The position numbers and the translations under genes were made by a program. 64,000 bases of DNA from Paenibacillaceae bacterium. Its GTDB lineage: Bacteria; Bacillota; Bacilli; Paenibacillales; Paenibacillaceae. Positions 1-8,079 of this stretch are shown here, piece after piece (within the stretch, counting starts at the first letter, position 1; the number at the start of each line of letters is the position of its first letter). The notes beneath the pieces are model-generated. The model made no database searches and was not told where the DNA came from. It saw only the letters and a program-made list of their open reading frames with translations. Where the stretch lies: positions 142,683 through 206,682 of the forward strand of contig CAAFUF010000032.1 in NCBI GenBank assembly GCA_900766135.1, read 5' to 3'.

Positions 1-1614
1 CGGCGCATAGCCAATGAACGATACGACCTGCTTCGTATAGTCGTATTTCCCGTTGACAACCTTCACCGCGGTCCCCGTCTTGCCGGCGATCCGGTAGCCG
101 TCGATGTAGGCGTGGCGGCCGGTGCCGATTTTTTGGTCGGAGACGACCTGTTCCAGATATCCCCCGACTTCCTTGGCTTTATCGGGGGAGATGACCTGCT
201 CAACCACTTTCGGCTCAGTGTTCAACGACTCTCCGGTCTGCGGATCCGTAATCGACTTGACGATATGGGGCTCCATCAGCTTGCCGCCGTTGGCGATCGC
301 CGAGACCGCCACGATCTGCTGCAACGGCGTAACGAGCAGCTTGCCATGGCCGTAAGCCATCGCCGCAAAGTCGGCTTGCTGTACCGGATCCACGATCCCT
401 TTGGATTCGCCGGGCAGTTCGATGCCGGTCCTTTTCCCGAATCCGAAATGGTCGACGTACGTCTTCAGCCGTTCCGGTCCCAGCATTTCGTAGCCCAGCT
501 TGACGAACGCCACGTTACTGGAGCGCTTGACGCCCTCCAAATAAGTGATCTCGCCCCAGCCGGAGCGCTTCAAGTCATGAATCGTTTGTCCCGGTACCCG
601 GATGCTGCCGGATTTGTACGTGGCGTTCGGATTGAACAGGCCGTCCTGCACCGCCCCGGCCAAGGTTACGATTTTGAAAGTGGAGCCCGGCTCGTAGACC
701 GATTTAATCGCATGGTTGTAAAAATTTTTCTGATCGACATCCGCCCAATATTCATTCGGGTTATAGGTAGGCATATTCGCCATGCCGAGAATTTCCATCG
801 TTTTCGGATCCGCTGCGATCACCGTCATGCTGATCGGCTGCAGCTGATCATAGGCTTCCTTCATCGCCTGCTCGATATAATACTGGATCGTATAATCGAT
901 CGTGAGCTTCAGGTTTTTCCCGTCTTTTGGCGGGTTATAGATTTCGCTCGCCTTCGGGATTTCGATGCCGCGGCCGTCGCGCTTGTACTCGATCGAACCG
1001 TCGACGCCTTTCAGTTGCTCGTCGAAGAAGGCTTCCAGGCCGGAGACGGCTTTGCCTTCGCGGTCGAGGTAACCCAATACATGCGAGGCCAAGCTTTCAT
1101 GCGGATAATACCGTTTCTGGTCCTTGATTAAATAAATGCCGATGTCTTGCATGTCTTGGTGTTTTTCCTTCAGCTCGCCGATGAAAGCTTGCACCTGGTT
1201 TTTAAGATCCTGGTCAATTTTCCAGCCCTCATTCCGAACTTCGCGCTGCGTAAAGTACTCTCCGGATTCCTTCTTGGCGTTTACGATGTCTCGCAGCTCG
1301 TTTTCGTCTTTACCCAGGACTTTGCCAAGTCCTTCAATCACCTCGTCCTGAAGGTCGTATTTGTTAATGATCTCGGGATTGACGGCTACCGTATAGGCGG
1401 GGGCATCCACCGCCAGGACGTCGCCGTTCCGGTCGGTGATCATTCCCCGCGTCGCCGGCAGCGATTTTTTGGTCGACCACAGCACTTCGGCATGCGCCTG
1501 CCAGAAGTCCGCCTGCACGACCTGCAACCAAAACGTTCTACCCATCAATACAGCAAAAAAGAGGGTAATACATCCCCCTATCAGCAGTGTCCGAAGCTTT
1601 ATTCGCTTGATCAT
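1..1614 (-). CDS. pbpB: class B penicillin-binding protein, division transpeptidase (partial, 3' end outside window)
   Basis: Septal peptidoglycan transpeptidase of the FtsI/PBP2B group. The first 538 codons are visible. A basic N-terminus and one membrane anchor (about residues 8-28) precede the dimerisation domain and the transpeptidase domain. All three active-site motifs are present: STFK with nucleophile Ser311, SxN with Ser365/Asn367, and KTG at 512-514. The ATG at 1614 lies 19 nt after ftsL, so the two are co-transcribed. The C-terminus, where PBP2B of this group carries PASTA domains, is off the window, so the paralogue SpoVD cannot be fully excluded. Position directly after ftsL favours PBP2B. 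Confidence 0.92.
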   Translation of the reverse strand, partial: MIKRIKLRTLLIGGCITLFFAVLMGRTFWLQVVQADFWQAHAEVLWSTKKSLPATRGMITDRNGDVLAVDAPAYTVAVNPEIINKYDLQDEVIEGLGKVLGKDENELRDIVNAKKESGEYFTQREVRNEGWKIDQDLKNQVQAFIGELKEKHQDMQDIGIYLIKDQKRYYPHESLASHVLGYLDREGKAVSGLEAFFDEQLKGVDGSIEYKRDGRGIEIPKASEIYNPPKDGKNLKLTIDYTIQYYIEQAMKEAYDQLQPISMTVIAADPKTMEILGMANMPTYNPNEYWADVDQKNFYNHAIKSVYEPGSTFKIVTLAGAVQDGLFNPNATYKSGSIRVPGQTIHDLKRSGWGEITYLEGVKRSSNVAFVKLGYEMLGPERLKTYVDHFGFGKRTGIELPGESKGIVDPVQQADFAAMAYGHGKLLVTPLQQIVAVSAIANGGKLMEPHIVKSITDPQTGESLNTEPKVVEQVISPDKAKEVGGYLEQVVSDQKIGTGRHAYIDGYRIAGKTGTAVKVVNGKYDYTKQVVSFIGYAP

Positions 1615-1633
1615 GGCAAAACCTCTTTAGACT

Positions 1634-2086
1634 TTATTTCTTGGCCGTAGCCACGCCATCCGCCGTCGCAGCCGTTTCGTTCCCTTCGCTGAGGCCGTTA
1701 TTCTCTTGCATTCCCGCCGGAACCTGAACGTGGAAACCTTCCACTTCCGGCTGCACGTAACCGAGCTCCTTCGCCTTGTCCGGAATCTGTTCCTCGAGCT
1801 TTTCCTTCTGGATCGCCAATTCCTTCACTTCGGCGTTGATCGCTTGAATGTCCGTATTCAAATTAAACATTTGGCGCTTGATGTTGTAAAGTGACACATT
1901 TTGCCACAACAATCCGCCCATTACTGCAACGCAAAACAGGACCGTCATCATGTACAAAAGCTTCTCGCGAACCGGTAGCGACGAGCGGCGGGTGACCACC
2001 TTCGTCGTTTCCCGGTAACGCTGCGTTTGATAGCTGCGCTCCGTTTGCTTCTCCTTGACCGCCAGATTCCCACGCGTATAAGCCAT
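1634..2086 (-). CDS. ftsL: cell division protein FtsL
   Basis: Bitopic divisome protein that partners with FtsB/DivIC and activates septal synthesis. The 150-residue product has a basic cytoplasmic N-terminus of about 43 residues, one transmembrane segment (about 44-64) and then a coiled coil rich in Lys, Glu, Ile and Leu (about 68-108). It ends in a low-complexity Ala/Thr/Asn-rich tail, which makes it longer than the roughly 117-residue Bacillus subtilis protein. Sequence conservation in FtsL is weak, so the call rests on topology and on the position between rsmH and the PBP. The start codon directly abuts the rsmH stop, implying translational coupling. Confidence 0.88.
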   Translation of the reverse strand: MAYTRGNLAVKEKQTERSYQTQRYRETTKVVTRRSSLPVREKLLYMMTVLFCVAVMGGLLWQNVSLYNIKRQMFNLNTDIQAINAEVKELAIQKEKLEEQIPDKAKELGYVQPEVEGFHVQVPAGMQENNGLSEGNETAATADGVATAKK

Positions 2087-3061
2087 TTACGATACCTCCA
2101 CACCGGTTTGCAATTTCTCCGCCACGCGCAATTTTGCCGAGCGGGCCCGCGGATTTTCGTCCAGTTCCCGCTCCGACGGGACCAACGGTTTCCGATTAAT
2201 CAATTTGAGTGAACCTTTGCCTCCGCACACGCACATGGGAAAATCGGGCGGGCAAGTACACTTCTCTACATAGCTGGCAAAAATCTGCTTGCAGATTCGG
2301 TCCTCAAGCGAATGGAAGGTGATGACCGACACTCGGCCCCCCGGGGCTAAACAGCGGATCGCCGCATGCAGCCCTTCCTCGAAAGCGCCCAGCTCGTCGT
2401 TGACGGCGATGCGCAGCGCCTGAAAACTGCGTTTGGCCGGATGTCCGCCCGTCCGCCTAGCAGCCGCCGGAATCCCTTCCTTGATCAGCTCAACGAGCTG
2501 ACCCGTCGATTCGATCGGCTCCTGCTCGCGCCGTTCTGCAATGACCTTCGCGATCCGCCTGGAAAATTTCTCCTCTCCGTATTGAAACAAAATACGGGCA
2601 ATCTCGCGTTCCGGCCACGTATTCACGATCTCCCGCGCCGTCAGCGACGCCGATTGATCCATCCGCATGTCGAGCGGCGCGTCCGCGTTATAGCTGAATC
2701 CCCGCTCCCCTTCGTCAAATTGGGGAGAGGAGACGCCGAGGTCGTACAATACCCCGTCCACTTGGGGAACCCCGTTTAACTGCGGCACTCCCTCGATCTC
2801 CAACAGTTTTTGCTCGATGTAGCGAAAGTTGCTTTTTACCAATGTTAACCTGTCCGCGTAGGCTGCGAGCCGCTCTTTGGCATTGTCCAGCGCCCAGTCG
2901 TCCTGATCGAAAGCGATCAGCCTTCCGCCCGGACCTAGCTTGGACAAGATCACCGAGCTGTGACCTCCGCCTCCTAGCGTACAATCCACATAAATGCCGT
3001 CCGGCTTGATGCGCAGCCCTTCTGTCGCTTCTTCTTTGAGTACCGTGATGTGATGGAACAA
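2087..3061 (-). CDS. rsmH: 16S rRNA (cytosine(1402)-N(4))-methyltransferase RsmH (MraW)
   Basis: SAM-dependent enzyme that N4-methylates C1402 in the decoding centre of 16S rRNA. The 324-residue length is normal. The SAM-binding motif DCTLGGGGHS lies at 26-35, and the conserved C-terminal segment KPLVPSEREL with the RARSAKLR motif is present. It is the second gene of the division cluster, after mraZ, with a 70-nt gap that holds a remnant of the 170-nt repeat. It is immediately followed by ftsL. Confidence 0.97.
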   Translation of the reverse strand: MFHHITVLKEEATEGLRIKPDGIYVDCTLGGGGHSSVILSKLGPGGRLIAFDQDDWALDNAKERLAAYADRLTLVKSNFRYIEQKLLEIEGVPQLNGVPQVDGVLYDLGVSSPQFDEGERGFSYNADAPLDMRMDQSASLTAREIVNTWPEREIARILFQYGEEKFSRRIAKVIAERREQEPIESTGQLVELIKEGIPAAARRTGGHPAKRSFQALRIAVNDELGAFEEGLHAAIRCLAPGGRVSVITFHSLEDRICKQIFASYVEKCTCPPDFPMCVCGGKGSLKLINRKPLVPSERELDENPRARSAKLRVAEKLQTGVEVS

Positions 3062-3083
3062 GACTTACGCCCCCAAACCTGAA

Positions 3084-3125
3084 TTCATTTTAAAGACTCG
3101 GTGCTGAAAACCCGACTTTTTGAAC
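3084..3125 (+). repeat. remnant of the right end of the 170-nt repeat
   Basis: About 42 bp matching the last 42 bp of the 46425-46594 copy: TTCATT, a variable heptamer, then CTCGGTGCTGAAAA and the terminal GACTTTTTGAAC. No left half is present. It sits in the mraZ-rsmH gap inside the division operon, so the element once inserted, or was left behind, within an essential transcription unit. Confidence 0.75.
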
Positions 3126-3131
3126 ACGCAC

Positions 3132-3569
3132 TTAAAGATCGAAGTTGAAATCGACCAGTTTTTCCGCAATTTCATTGAAGGTATCCTCCGACTGCTGGAA
3201 GTATTGCTCCCACGTATCTTTGCTCCATATTTCTACCCGGTTCGACACGCCCAGTACGACGCAATCCTTCTCCAGCTTGGCATACTGCCTTAAACTGCCT
3301 GGCAAGTTTACCCTTCCCTGTTTATCCCACTCGCATTCCGTCGCTCCCGAGAAAAAGAAGCGGGTAAACGCGCGGGCGTCGGACTTCATCAGCGGCAATG
3401 CTTTCAGCTTCTGCTCCAGAACTTCCCACTCCTGCATCGGATAAACGAAAAGGCACTGGTCCAAGCCGCGGGTAACGACAAAAGAGCTACCGAGGAGATC
3501 ACGAAACTTAGCCGGTATGATAATCCGGCCTTTATCGTCAATGCTATGTTGGAATTCCCCCATAAACAT
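3132..3569 (-). CDS. mraZ: transcriptional regulator MraZ
   Basis: DNA-binding regulator of the dcw cluster, 145 residues. It contains two SpoVT/AbrB-like repeats with the diagnostic DxxGRxxxPxxxR signatures at residues 11-23 (DDKGRIIIPAKFR) and 82-94 (DKQGRVNLPGSLR). It is the first gene of the cluster, and four decameric MraZ-type boxes lie 18-54 nt upstream of its start, pointing to autoregulation. The start has an AAGGAG site about 9 nt upstream. Confidence 0.97.
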   Translation of the reverse strand: MFMGEFQHSIDDKGRIIIPAKFRDLLGSSFVVTRGLDQCLFVYPMQEWEVLEQKLKALPLMKSDARAFTRFFFSGATECEWDKQGRVNLPGSLRQYAKLEKDCVVLGVSNRVEIWSKDTWEQYFQQSEDTFNEIAEKLVDFNFDL

Positions 3570-3586
3570 TGGTGACTCACTCCTTA

Positions 3587-3623
3587 CCTCTTTCCCCCAC
3601 TTTACACCACTTTACACCACCGT
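3587..3623 (-). promoter_or_regulatory. MraZ box array upstream of mraZ
   Basis: On the minus strand the sequence reads as boxes with an exact 10-bp period: a degenerate CACGGTGG, two AAAGTGG boxes (3607-3613 and 3597-3603), then AAAGAGG (3587-3593). MraZ proteins are known to bind tandem boxes with a 10-bp repeat: TGGGN in E. coli and AAAGTG[T/G] in Mycoplasma. The spacing, sequence and position just upstream of mraZ fit an autoregulatory operator. No convincing -35/-10 pair was found next to it. Confidence 0.8.
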
Positions 3624-3761
3624 GATAACTAACTATTCCACATTGGAGGAGAAAATCCTTCTATTGTTCATAATTTTTTTTGGAGGGGAGGGTCGCCGTA
3701 ACTTCGAAATTGCTTGAGTCTGTGCTCGCTGCTTGCTCCTGCCGGTTGCCAAAACACGACA

Positions 3762-3806
3762 AAAAGGACTATCCCGGCAGATTCCTCTGCACGAGAGAGT
3801 CCTTGT
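3762..3806 (-). terminator. putative terminator downstream of ahcY
   Basis: Inverted repeat AAGGACT / AGTCCTT (3764-3770 with 3798-3804) followed by TTTTTG in the minus direction. It lies between ahcY and mraZ and would separate the bshC-ahcY transcript from the division operon. The loop is long (27 nt), so strength is uncertain. Confidence 0.55.
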
Positions 3807-3811
3807 TCTGA

Positions 3812-4001
3812 ATTAACAGTAAAAGCTACCGTTATTTTCTCAACAATCCGTAGTTTCAGCGAATTAACAGGATTTTGTACCGTTATTTCCGTCAAAATCG
3901 CCCGACTTTTCCCTAACCGGCTAAATTAGCGGTAGGATTTACCGTTAATCGGTCATCTATCCGCGAACAAGCGAAGATTAGCGGTACGAATTACCGTTAA
4001 C
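3812..4001 (+). repeat. block of four direct TTAAC/GCGGTA...TACCGTTA repeats
   Basis: Four imperfect copies at 3812-3837, 3862-3887, 3924-3948 and 3976-4001, spaced about 50-60 bp. Each contains TTA[A/G]C[A/G]G(TA) and TACCGTTA arms facing each other across 5-10 nt, so each unit is a small palindrome. The arms resemble the TAACGG arms of the other three blocks in this window. The units sit between ahcY and mraZ and no ORF is convincing here. Confidence 0.8.
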
Positions 4002-4049
4002 TCACAATGCGACCTCAGGTTCAGCTCAGCTCAAACCCTGCCATCCGTA

Positions 4050-5318
4050 TTAATGCTCCTGCCAGCTATCCAGGTAAGCGCGCTGCTCGGCGGACAACGC
4101 ATCGATGCTTACGCCCAGGCTTTCCAGCTTAAAGCGGGCTACTTGCTCGTCCAGCTCGTAAGGCACGTTAACCACCGTTTTGCCGATTTCCTTATAGCGG
4201 TCATTTACATATTTCAGGGACAGCGCCTGCAGCGCAAACGTCATGTCCATAATTTCGGCCGGATGCCCGTCGCCAGCGGCCAAATTGACCAGCCGGCCTT
4301 CCGCAAGCAGGTACATTTTGCGTCCGTCCTTCAGCTGATATTCCTCGATGTTGCGGCGCACCGTGCGAACCGATACGGAACGCTCGGCAAGTTCCGGCTT
4401 GTTCACTTCCACGTCGAAGTGACCGGCGTTGGACAGGATCGCGCCGTCCTTCATCACGTCGTAATGCTCGCCGCGAATCACGTCGCGGTTGCCCGTCACG
4501 GTGACGAAGAAGTCGCCAATCTTCGCCGCTTCCAGCATCGGCATCACCTGGAAGCCGTCCATTACGGCTTCGACCGCTTTAATCGCGTCCACTTCCGTAA
4601 CGACGACATTGGCGCCAAGCCCCTTGGCCCGCATCGCAACGCCTTTGCCGCACCAGCCGTAGCCGACCACAACGACGGTTTTGCCGGCCACGACCAGGTT
4701 CGTCGTCCGGTTAATCCCGTCCCACACCGATTGACCGGTTCCGTAGCGGTTGTCGAACAAGTATTTGCAATAAGCGTCATTCACCGCCACCATCGGGAAT
4801 TTCAGCTGTCCTTCCTTGTCCATCGCTTTCAAACGCAAAATGCCCGTTGTCGTTTCCTCTGCGCCGCCTCGCACATTCTCCAGCAAATCCGTGCGTTCCG
4901 AGTGCAAAATCGTGACTAAATCGCCGCCATCGTCGATGATCAGGTCCGGTTTCGTCTCCAACGCTTTGATCAGCAGCGCCTTATACTCCTCCGGCTCAGG
5001 GTTATACTTCGCATAAACGGTCACGCCATCTTCAACCAAAGCGGCACAGACGTCATCCTGCGTCGACAGCGGATTGCTGCCGGTGATGGTGACCTCAGCT
5101 CCGCCCGCTTGCACGACTTTGGCCAAATAGGCGGTTTTCGCCTCCAAGTGAAGCGAGATGGTCACTTTCAGTCCTTTGAAAGGCTGCTCGGCCTCGAATT
5201 GCTTGCGGATCCGGTTCAGCACCGGCATGTGGGCTTCCACCCAATCGATCTTCAAATGTCCCTCCGGCGCAAGCTTTAAATCGGCAATGATGCTGTTCTG
5301 AATCGCTTCCGAACTCAT
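4050..5318 (-). CDS. ahcY: adenosylhomocysteinase (S-adenosylhomocysteine hydrolase)
   Basis: Reversibly hydrolyses S-adenosylhomocysteine to adenosine and homocysteine in the activated methyl cycle, using bound NAD. The 422-residue length is typical of prokaryotic forms. The NAD-binding motif GYGWCGKG is at 219-226. Catalytic-region segments DDGGD (129-133), AEETTTG (153-159) and the Lys/Asp/Asn stretch near 180-191 are intact. The start lies 12 nt after bshC, indicating one operon. In Bacillus subtilis bshC is followed directly by mraZ, so ahcY is an addition here. No SAM or SAH riboswitch precedes it. Confidence 0.97.
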   Translation of the reverse strand: MSSEAIQNSIIADLKLAPEGHLKIDWVEAHMPVLNRIRKQFEAEQPFKGLKVTISLHLEAKTAYLAKVVQAGGAEVTITGSNPLSTQDDVCAALVEDGVTVYAKYNPEPEEYKALLIKALETKPDLIIDDGGDLVTILHSERTDLLENVRGGAEETTTGILRLKAMDKEGQLKFPMVAVNDAYCKYLFDNRYGTGQSVWDGINRTTNLVVAGKTVVVVGYGWCGKGVAMRAKGLGANVVVTEVDAIKAVEAVMDGFQVMPMLEAAKIGDFFVTVTGNRDVIRGEHYDVMKDGAILSNAGHFDVEVNKPELAERSVSVRTVRRNIEEYQLKDGRKMYLLAEGRLVNLAAGDGHPAEIMDMTFALQALSLKYVNDRYKEIGKTVVNVPYELDEQVARFKLESLGVSIDALSAEQRAYLDSWQEH

Positions 5319-5330
5319 ATACGTCTCCTC

Positions 5331-6968
5331 CTATAAATAGATTATTCGATGTTTGCCAGTCAATTCATAAGGAATATTCATCAGTCCGTCGATCCAATCC
5401 ATCCCGAACCGGTTCAAAGCATCAAAGAGATTGTAAACCCTCTCCTGCGGCTTATTCAAGGGGAACAACGACAATTGGATCCGGTCAAAATGGCGCAAAC
5501 CGGTTTCATGGATTTGCTCCAGCGCATCCTTCGCCTTGCCGCGCAAGTATTCGATTTGGCCGATAATTTTGTCCCGGTTCACCGCCCCAAGTCGCGACAG
5601 GCCGCTTTGGACTTCGGTCAGCTCCTCAAGGAGCGGATCGTACAGCTGACCAAAAGCAGCGACGACTTCATCAAACCGCTGATCGACCTGCATCCGTTCC
5701 TGCGCGGCAAGCCAAGCTTCGCGTTTGCGGCGGATGACGTCGGAATCCTTCACGTCGTCCCAGCAAAGCTGGTATTTCTTCATATACCTTTGCAGCGTTC
5801 CGTCAATCACGGTAAAAGCTTCCCGGGGCAACAGCAGCGGCATTTGCAGCCCCAGTCTATGAAACGCTTTGCGGGTCAACCCCCAGTAGGCGATTTCGCC
5901 AGGCCCGAGAACCGAGCCGAGGACGGGCAGCAAGCTATCCTGCATCAGCGGACGAGTCAGCACGTTATTGCTGAACCGCTCCGGATGTTCCCGAAGCTCG
6001 GCCAGCAATCCTTCGGGGGTGAAGGATACCTTGCCCTTGCGGTCTTCGAACCGGCCCTCCCGCTTAAACAGCAGCAGCCGTTCCCGTTCGCTGATGTAGA
6101 ACAAATTGGCTCCGCCTTCCGCTACCTCGGCAGACGGTTCGTAGCCCAACCCCGCCATATCGCGTACCGTTTCGTGATATGCCGACTCCAACTCGTCATT
6201 GTGCCGTATCATTTGCTCGAATACCGGCATCTCCAGCCGGCGCAGCTCAGGATCCGACGAATCCAGCAGCACCAAGCCGTGCTTCCCGAACAAAGCTCCG
6301 ATCAATTTAGCAAAACACGCCGTCAGGTTATCCGCCTCCGCCGACGAGCTTCGTACCAATTCCATAATGGCAGCCTTATGCTCGCTGTCGGGCAGCAGCT
6401 GCTCCAGCTCGGATACGGCCTTATCCCAGGCTTCGGACGTCACTTTTGTAAAGCTGACCGGCAGCCGGCCCATCGCCCCGTGGTGCATGCGAATCCGGCG
6501 TACCTGTAAATCCGGCGATAACACATAGGCATGATTGACCTCGTCCCAGTCGTGATCCTCGCCGGCAATCCAGAAGATCGGCACAACCGGGCGGTTGAGC
6601 CGGGTTGAAGCTGCCTTCGCCGCTTTGAGGATCGTCACGGCCTTATAGACCACCAGCAGCGGCCCGGTGAACAGCCCGCTTTGCTGCCCGCCAACGATCA
6701 CCGCTGTCCCGGGCAACTCCAGTAGGTCGATCGCCCGTTTGACGGCCGAGTACGGATTATATAACGCGTTGTATTCTCGGAGCCGGGCAGCCAAGGCCTT
6801 CCGATCTACGCGCGTATGTTCCGTCCGATCTAGCCATGCGGCTCGCTCAGCCCAGCTATCGGCCCGCCCCGGATCGCTTTCATATAATAGCTCAACTGCG
6901 GAGAACTGGTTGACGTACGCTTCAGCCAGCGGCCCCGCGAATGAGAGTTGTTCTTGAACGACATTCAT
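5331..6968 (-). CDS. bshC: bacillithiol biosynthesis cysteine-adding enzyme BshC
   Basis: Adds cysteine to glucosaminyl-malate in the last step of bacillithiol synthesis. The 545-residue length is normal for the family, with the family-typical FWIAGEDHDWDEVNH segment and a coiled-coil-rich C-terminal half. I chose the ATG at 6968 because it follows AGGAGG by 10 nt and gives the usual MNVVQEQLSF-type N-terminus; an upstream ATG at 6995 would add nine residues. The gene is first of a pair with ahcY and lies upstream of mraZ, as yllA does in Bacillus. Confidence 0.94.
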   Translation of the reverse strand: MNVVQEQLSFAGPLAEAYVNQFSAVELLYESDPGRADSWAERAAWLDRTEHTRVDRKALAARLREYNALYNPYSAVKRAIDLLELPGTAVIVGGQQSGLFTGPLLVVYKAVTILKAAKAASTRLNRPVVPIFWIAGEDHDWDEVNHAYVLSPDLQVRRIRMHHGAMGRLPVSFTKVTSEAWDKAVSELEQLLPDSEHKAAIMELVRSSSAEADNLTACFAKLIGALFGKHGLVLLDSSDPELRRLEMPVFEQMIRHNDELESAYHETVRDMAGLGYEPSAEVAEGGANLFYISERERLLLFKREGRFEDRKGKVSFTPEGLLAELREHPERFSNNVLTRPLMQDSLLPVLGSVLGPGEIAYWGLTRKAFHRLGLQMPLLLPREAFTVIDGTLQRYMKKYQLCWDDVKDSDVIRRKREAWLAAQERMQVDQRFDEVVAAFGQLYDPLLEELTEVQSGLSRLGAVNRDKIIGQIEYLRGKAKDALEQIHETGLRHFDRIQLSLFPLNKPQERVYNLFDALNRFGMDWIDGLMNIPYELTGKHRIIYL

Positions 6969-7086
6969 CAGGTAGCGTCCTCCTGTCTGCATCAAAACCT
7001 TTCTTGATTGTACCGGAAGTCCTGCCGCTCCGTCAAAGTAATCCTTACTTTTGCAGAACTTCTAACTTTCCGTAACTAATTGGCGC

Positions 7087-7124
7087 AAAAAAACTCCCGC
7101 AACCGTGAATAACGGCTGCGGGAG
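7087..7124 (-). terminator. intrinsic terminator after the opp operon
   Basis: Stem CTCCCGCA-CCGT / ACGG-TGCGGGAG (7094-7124) followed on the minus strand by a run of seven T. It lies 14 nt beyond the oppF stop. Confidence 0.88.
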
Positions 7125-7137
7125 CTCGCAGGATCAA

Positions 7138-8079
7138 TCAGCCTTTTTTCGGCATGGAAACGAAATGTCCTTTGGATACTTCAACCAGTTCGGAGTTGTC
7201 CAAATCGAACAATCCGCCGCCGGATGCGCCTTCTTTGCCGATCGGGCCGCTTGCGGTATCCTCTAACTGGATCCGCTTCTTGTTGGCTTCAACCTCCGGA
7301 TCCGGAATCGGAATCGCGGACAAGAGCGTTTTCGTGTAAGGGTGCAATGGGTTGGCATACAGCTCTTCGCTATCGGCCAGCTCCACGATCCGGCCCAGGT
7401 ACATGACGGCAACGCGGTCACTGATATGCTTCACCATGGACAAGTCGTGCGCGATAAACAGATACGTCAATCCCAGGCGATCCTGAAGATCCTCAAGCAG
7501 GTTGACGACCTGCGCCTGGATGGATACGTCCAGCGCCGAGATCGGTTCATCGCAGATGATGAACTTTGGATTCACCGCAAGCGCGCGGGCAATCCCGATC
7601 CGTTGACGCTGACCGCCGGAGAACTCATGCGGATAACGGGTCGCATGGTCCGGGTTCAAACCAACCATATCGAGCAGCTCTTCGACGCGTTTTTTGCGTT
7701 CGGCATGGGAGCCTGCCAAACCGTGGATGTCCAGCGCTTCGCCAATGATATCCGTTACGGTGAACCGCGGATTCAGCGATGCATAAGGATCCTGGAAGAT
7801 CATCTGCATGTCGCGGCGCATCGCTTTCATTTTCTTCGGCGGCAATTGGTTGATATCCACGCCGTTAAAGCGGACGCTGCCGGCCGTTGGCTCGTACAAG
7901 CGAAGAATCGTACGGCCCGCGGTCGATTTGCCGCAGCCCGATTCGCCAACGAGGCCGAGCGTTTCGCCTTCGGCGATCGAAAAGCTAATGTCATTGACGG
8001 CCTTCAGCACGTTGCCGCCACCGACGTTAAAGTACTTTTTCAAGCCTTCGACTTCAATCAAGGTTTTGCCTTTGCTCAT
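7138..8079 (-). CDS. oppF: oligopeptide ABC transporter ATP-binding protein OppF
   Basis: One of two ATPases energising peptide import, 313 residues from the chosen start. Walker A GESGCGKS at 45-52, signature FSGGQRQR and Walker B FIICDEP are intact, and the C-terminal oligopeptide-transporter extension is present. An upstream in-frame ATG inside oppD exists, but the ATG at 8079 has AAGGAGG 9-10 nt upstream and forms a 4-nt ATGA overlap with the oppD stop, so it is preferred. It is the last gene of the operon before a strong terminator. Confidence 0.94.
   Translation of the reverse strand: MSKGKTLIEVEGLKKYFNVGGGNVLKAVNDISFSIAEGETLGLVGESGCGKSTAGRTILRLYEPTAGSVRFNGVDINQLPPKKMKAMRRDMQMIFQDPYASLNPRFTVTDIIGEALDIHGLAGSHAERKKRVEELLDMVGLNPDHATRYPHEFSGGQRQRIGIARALAVNPKFIICDEPISALDVSIQAQVVNLLEDLQDRLGLTYLFIAHDLSMVKHISDRVAVMYLGRIVELADSEELYANPLHPYTKTLLSAIPIPDPEVEANKKRIQLEDTASGPIGKEGASGGGLFDLDNSELVEVSKGHFVSMPKKG

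Noticed and set aside
112..1131. Plus-strand frame of 339 codons
   Set aside because: It is antisense to the PBP gene, which has all three transpeptidase motifs on the minus strand and continues off the window edge.
3812..4001. CRISPR array
   Set aside because: Units are degenerate palindromes with irregular spacing, spacers are related low-complexity sequence, and there are no cas genes.
5319..5330. SAM or SAH riboswitch for ahcY
   Set aside because: Only 12 nt separate ahcY from bshC, leaving no room for an aptamer.
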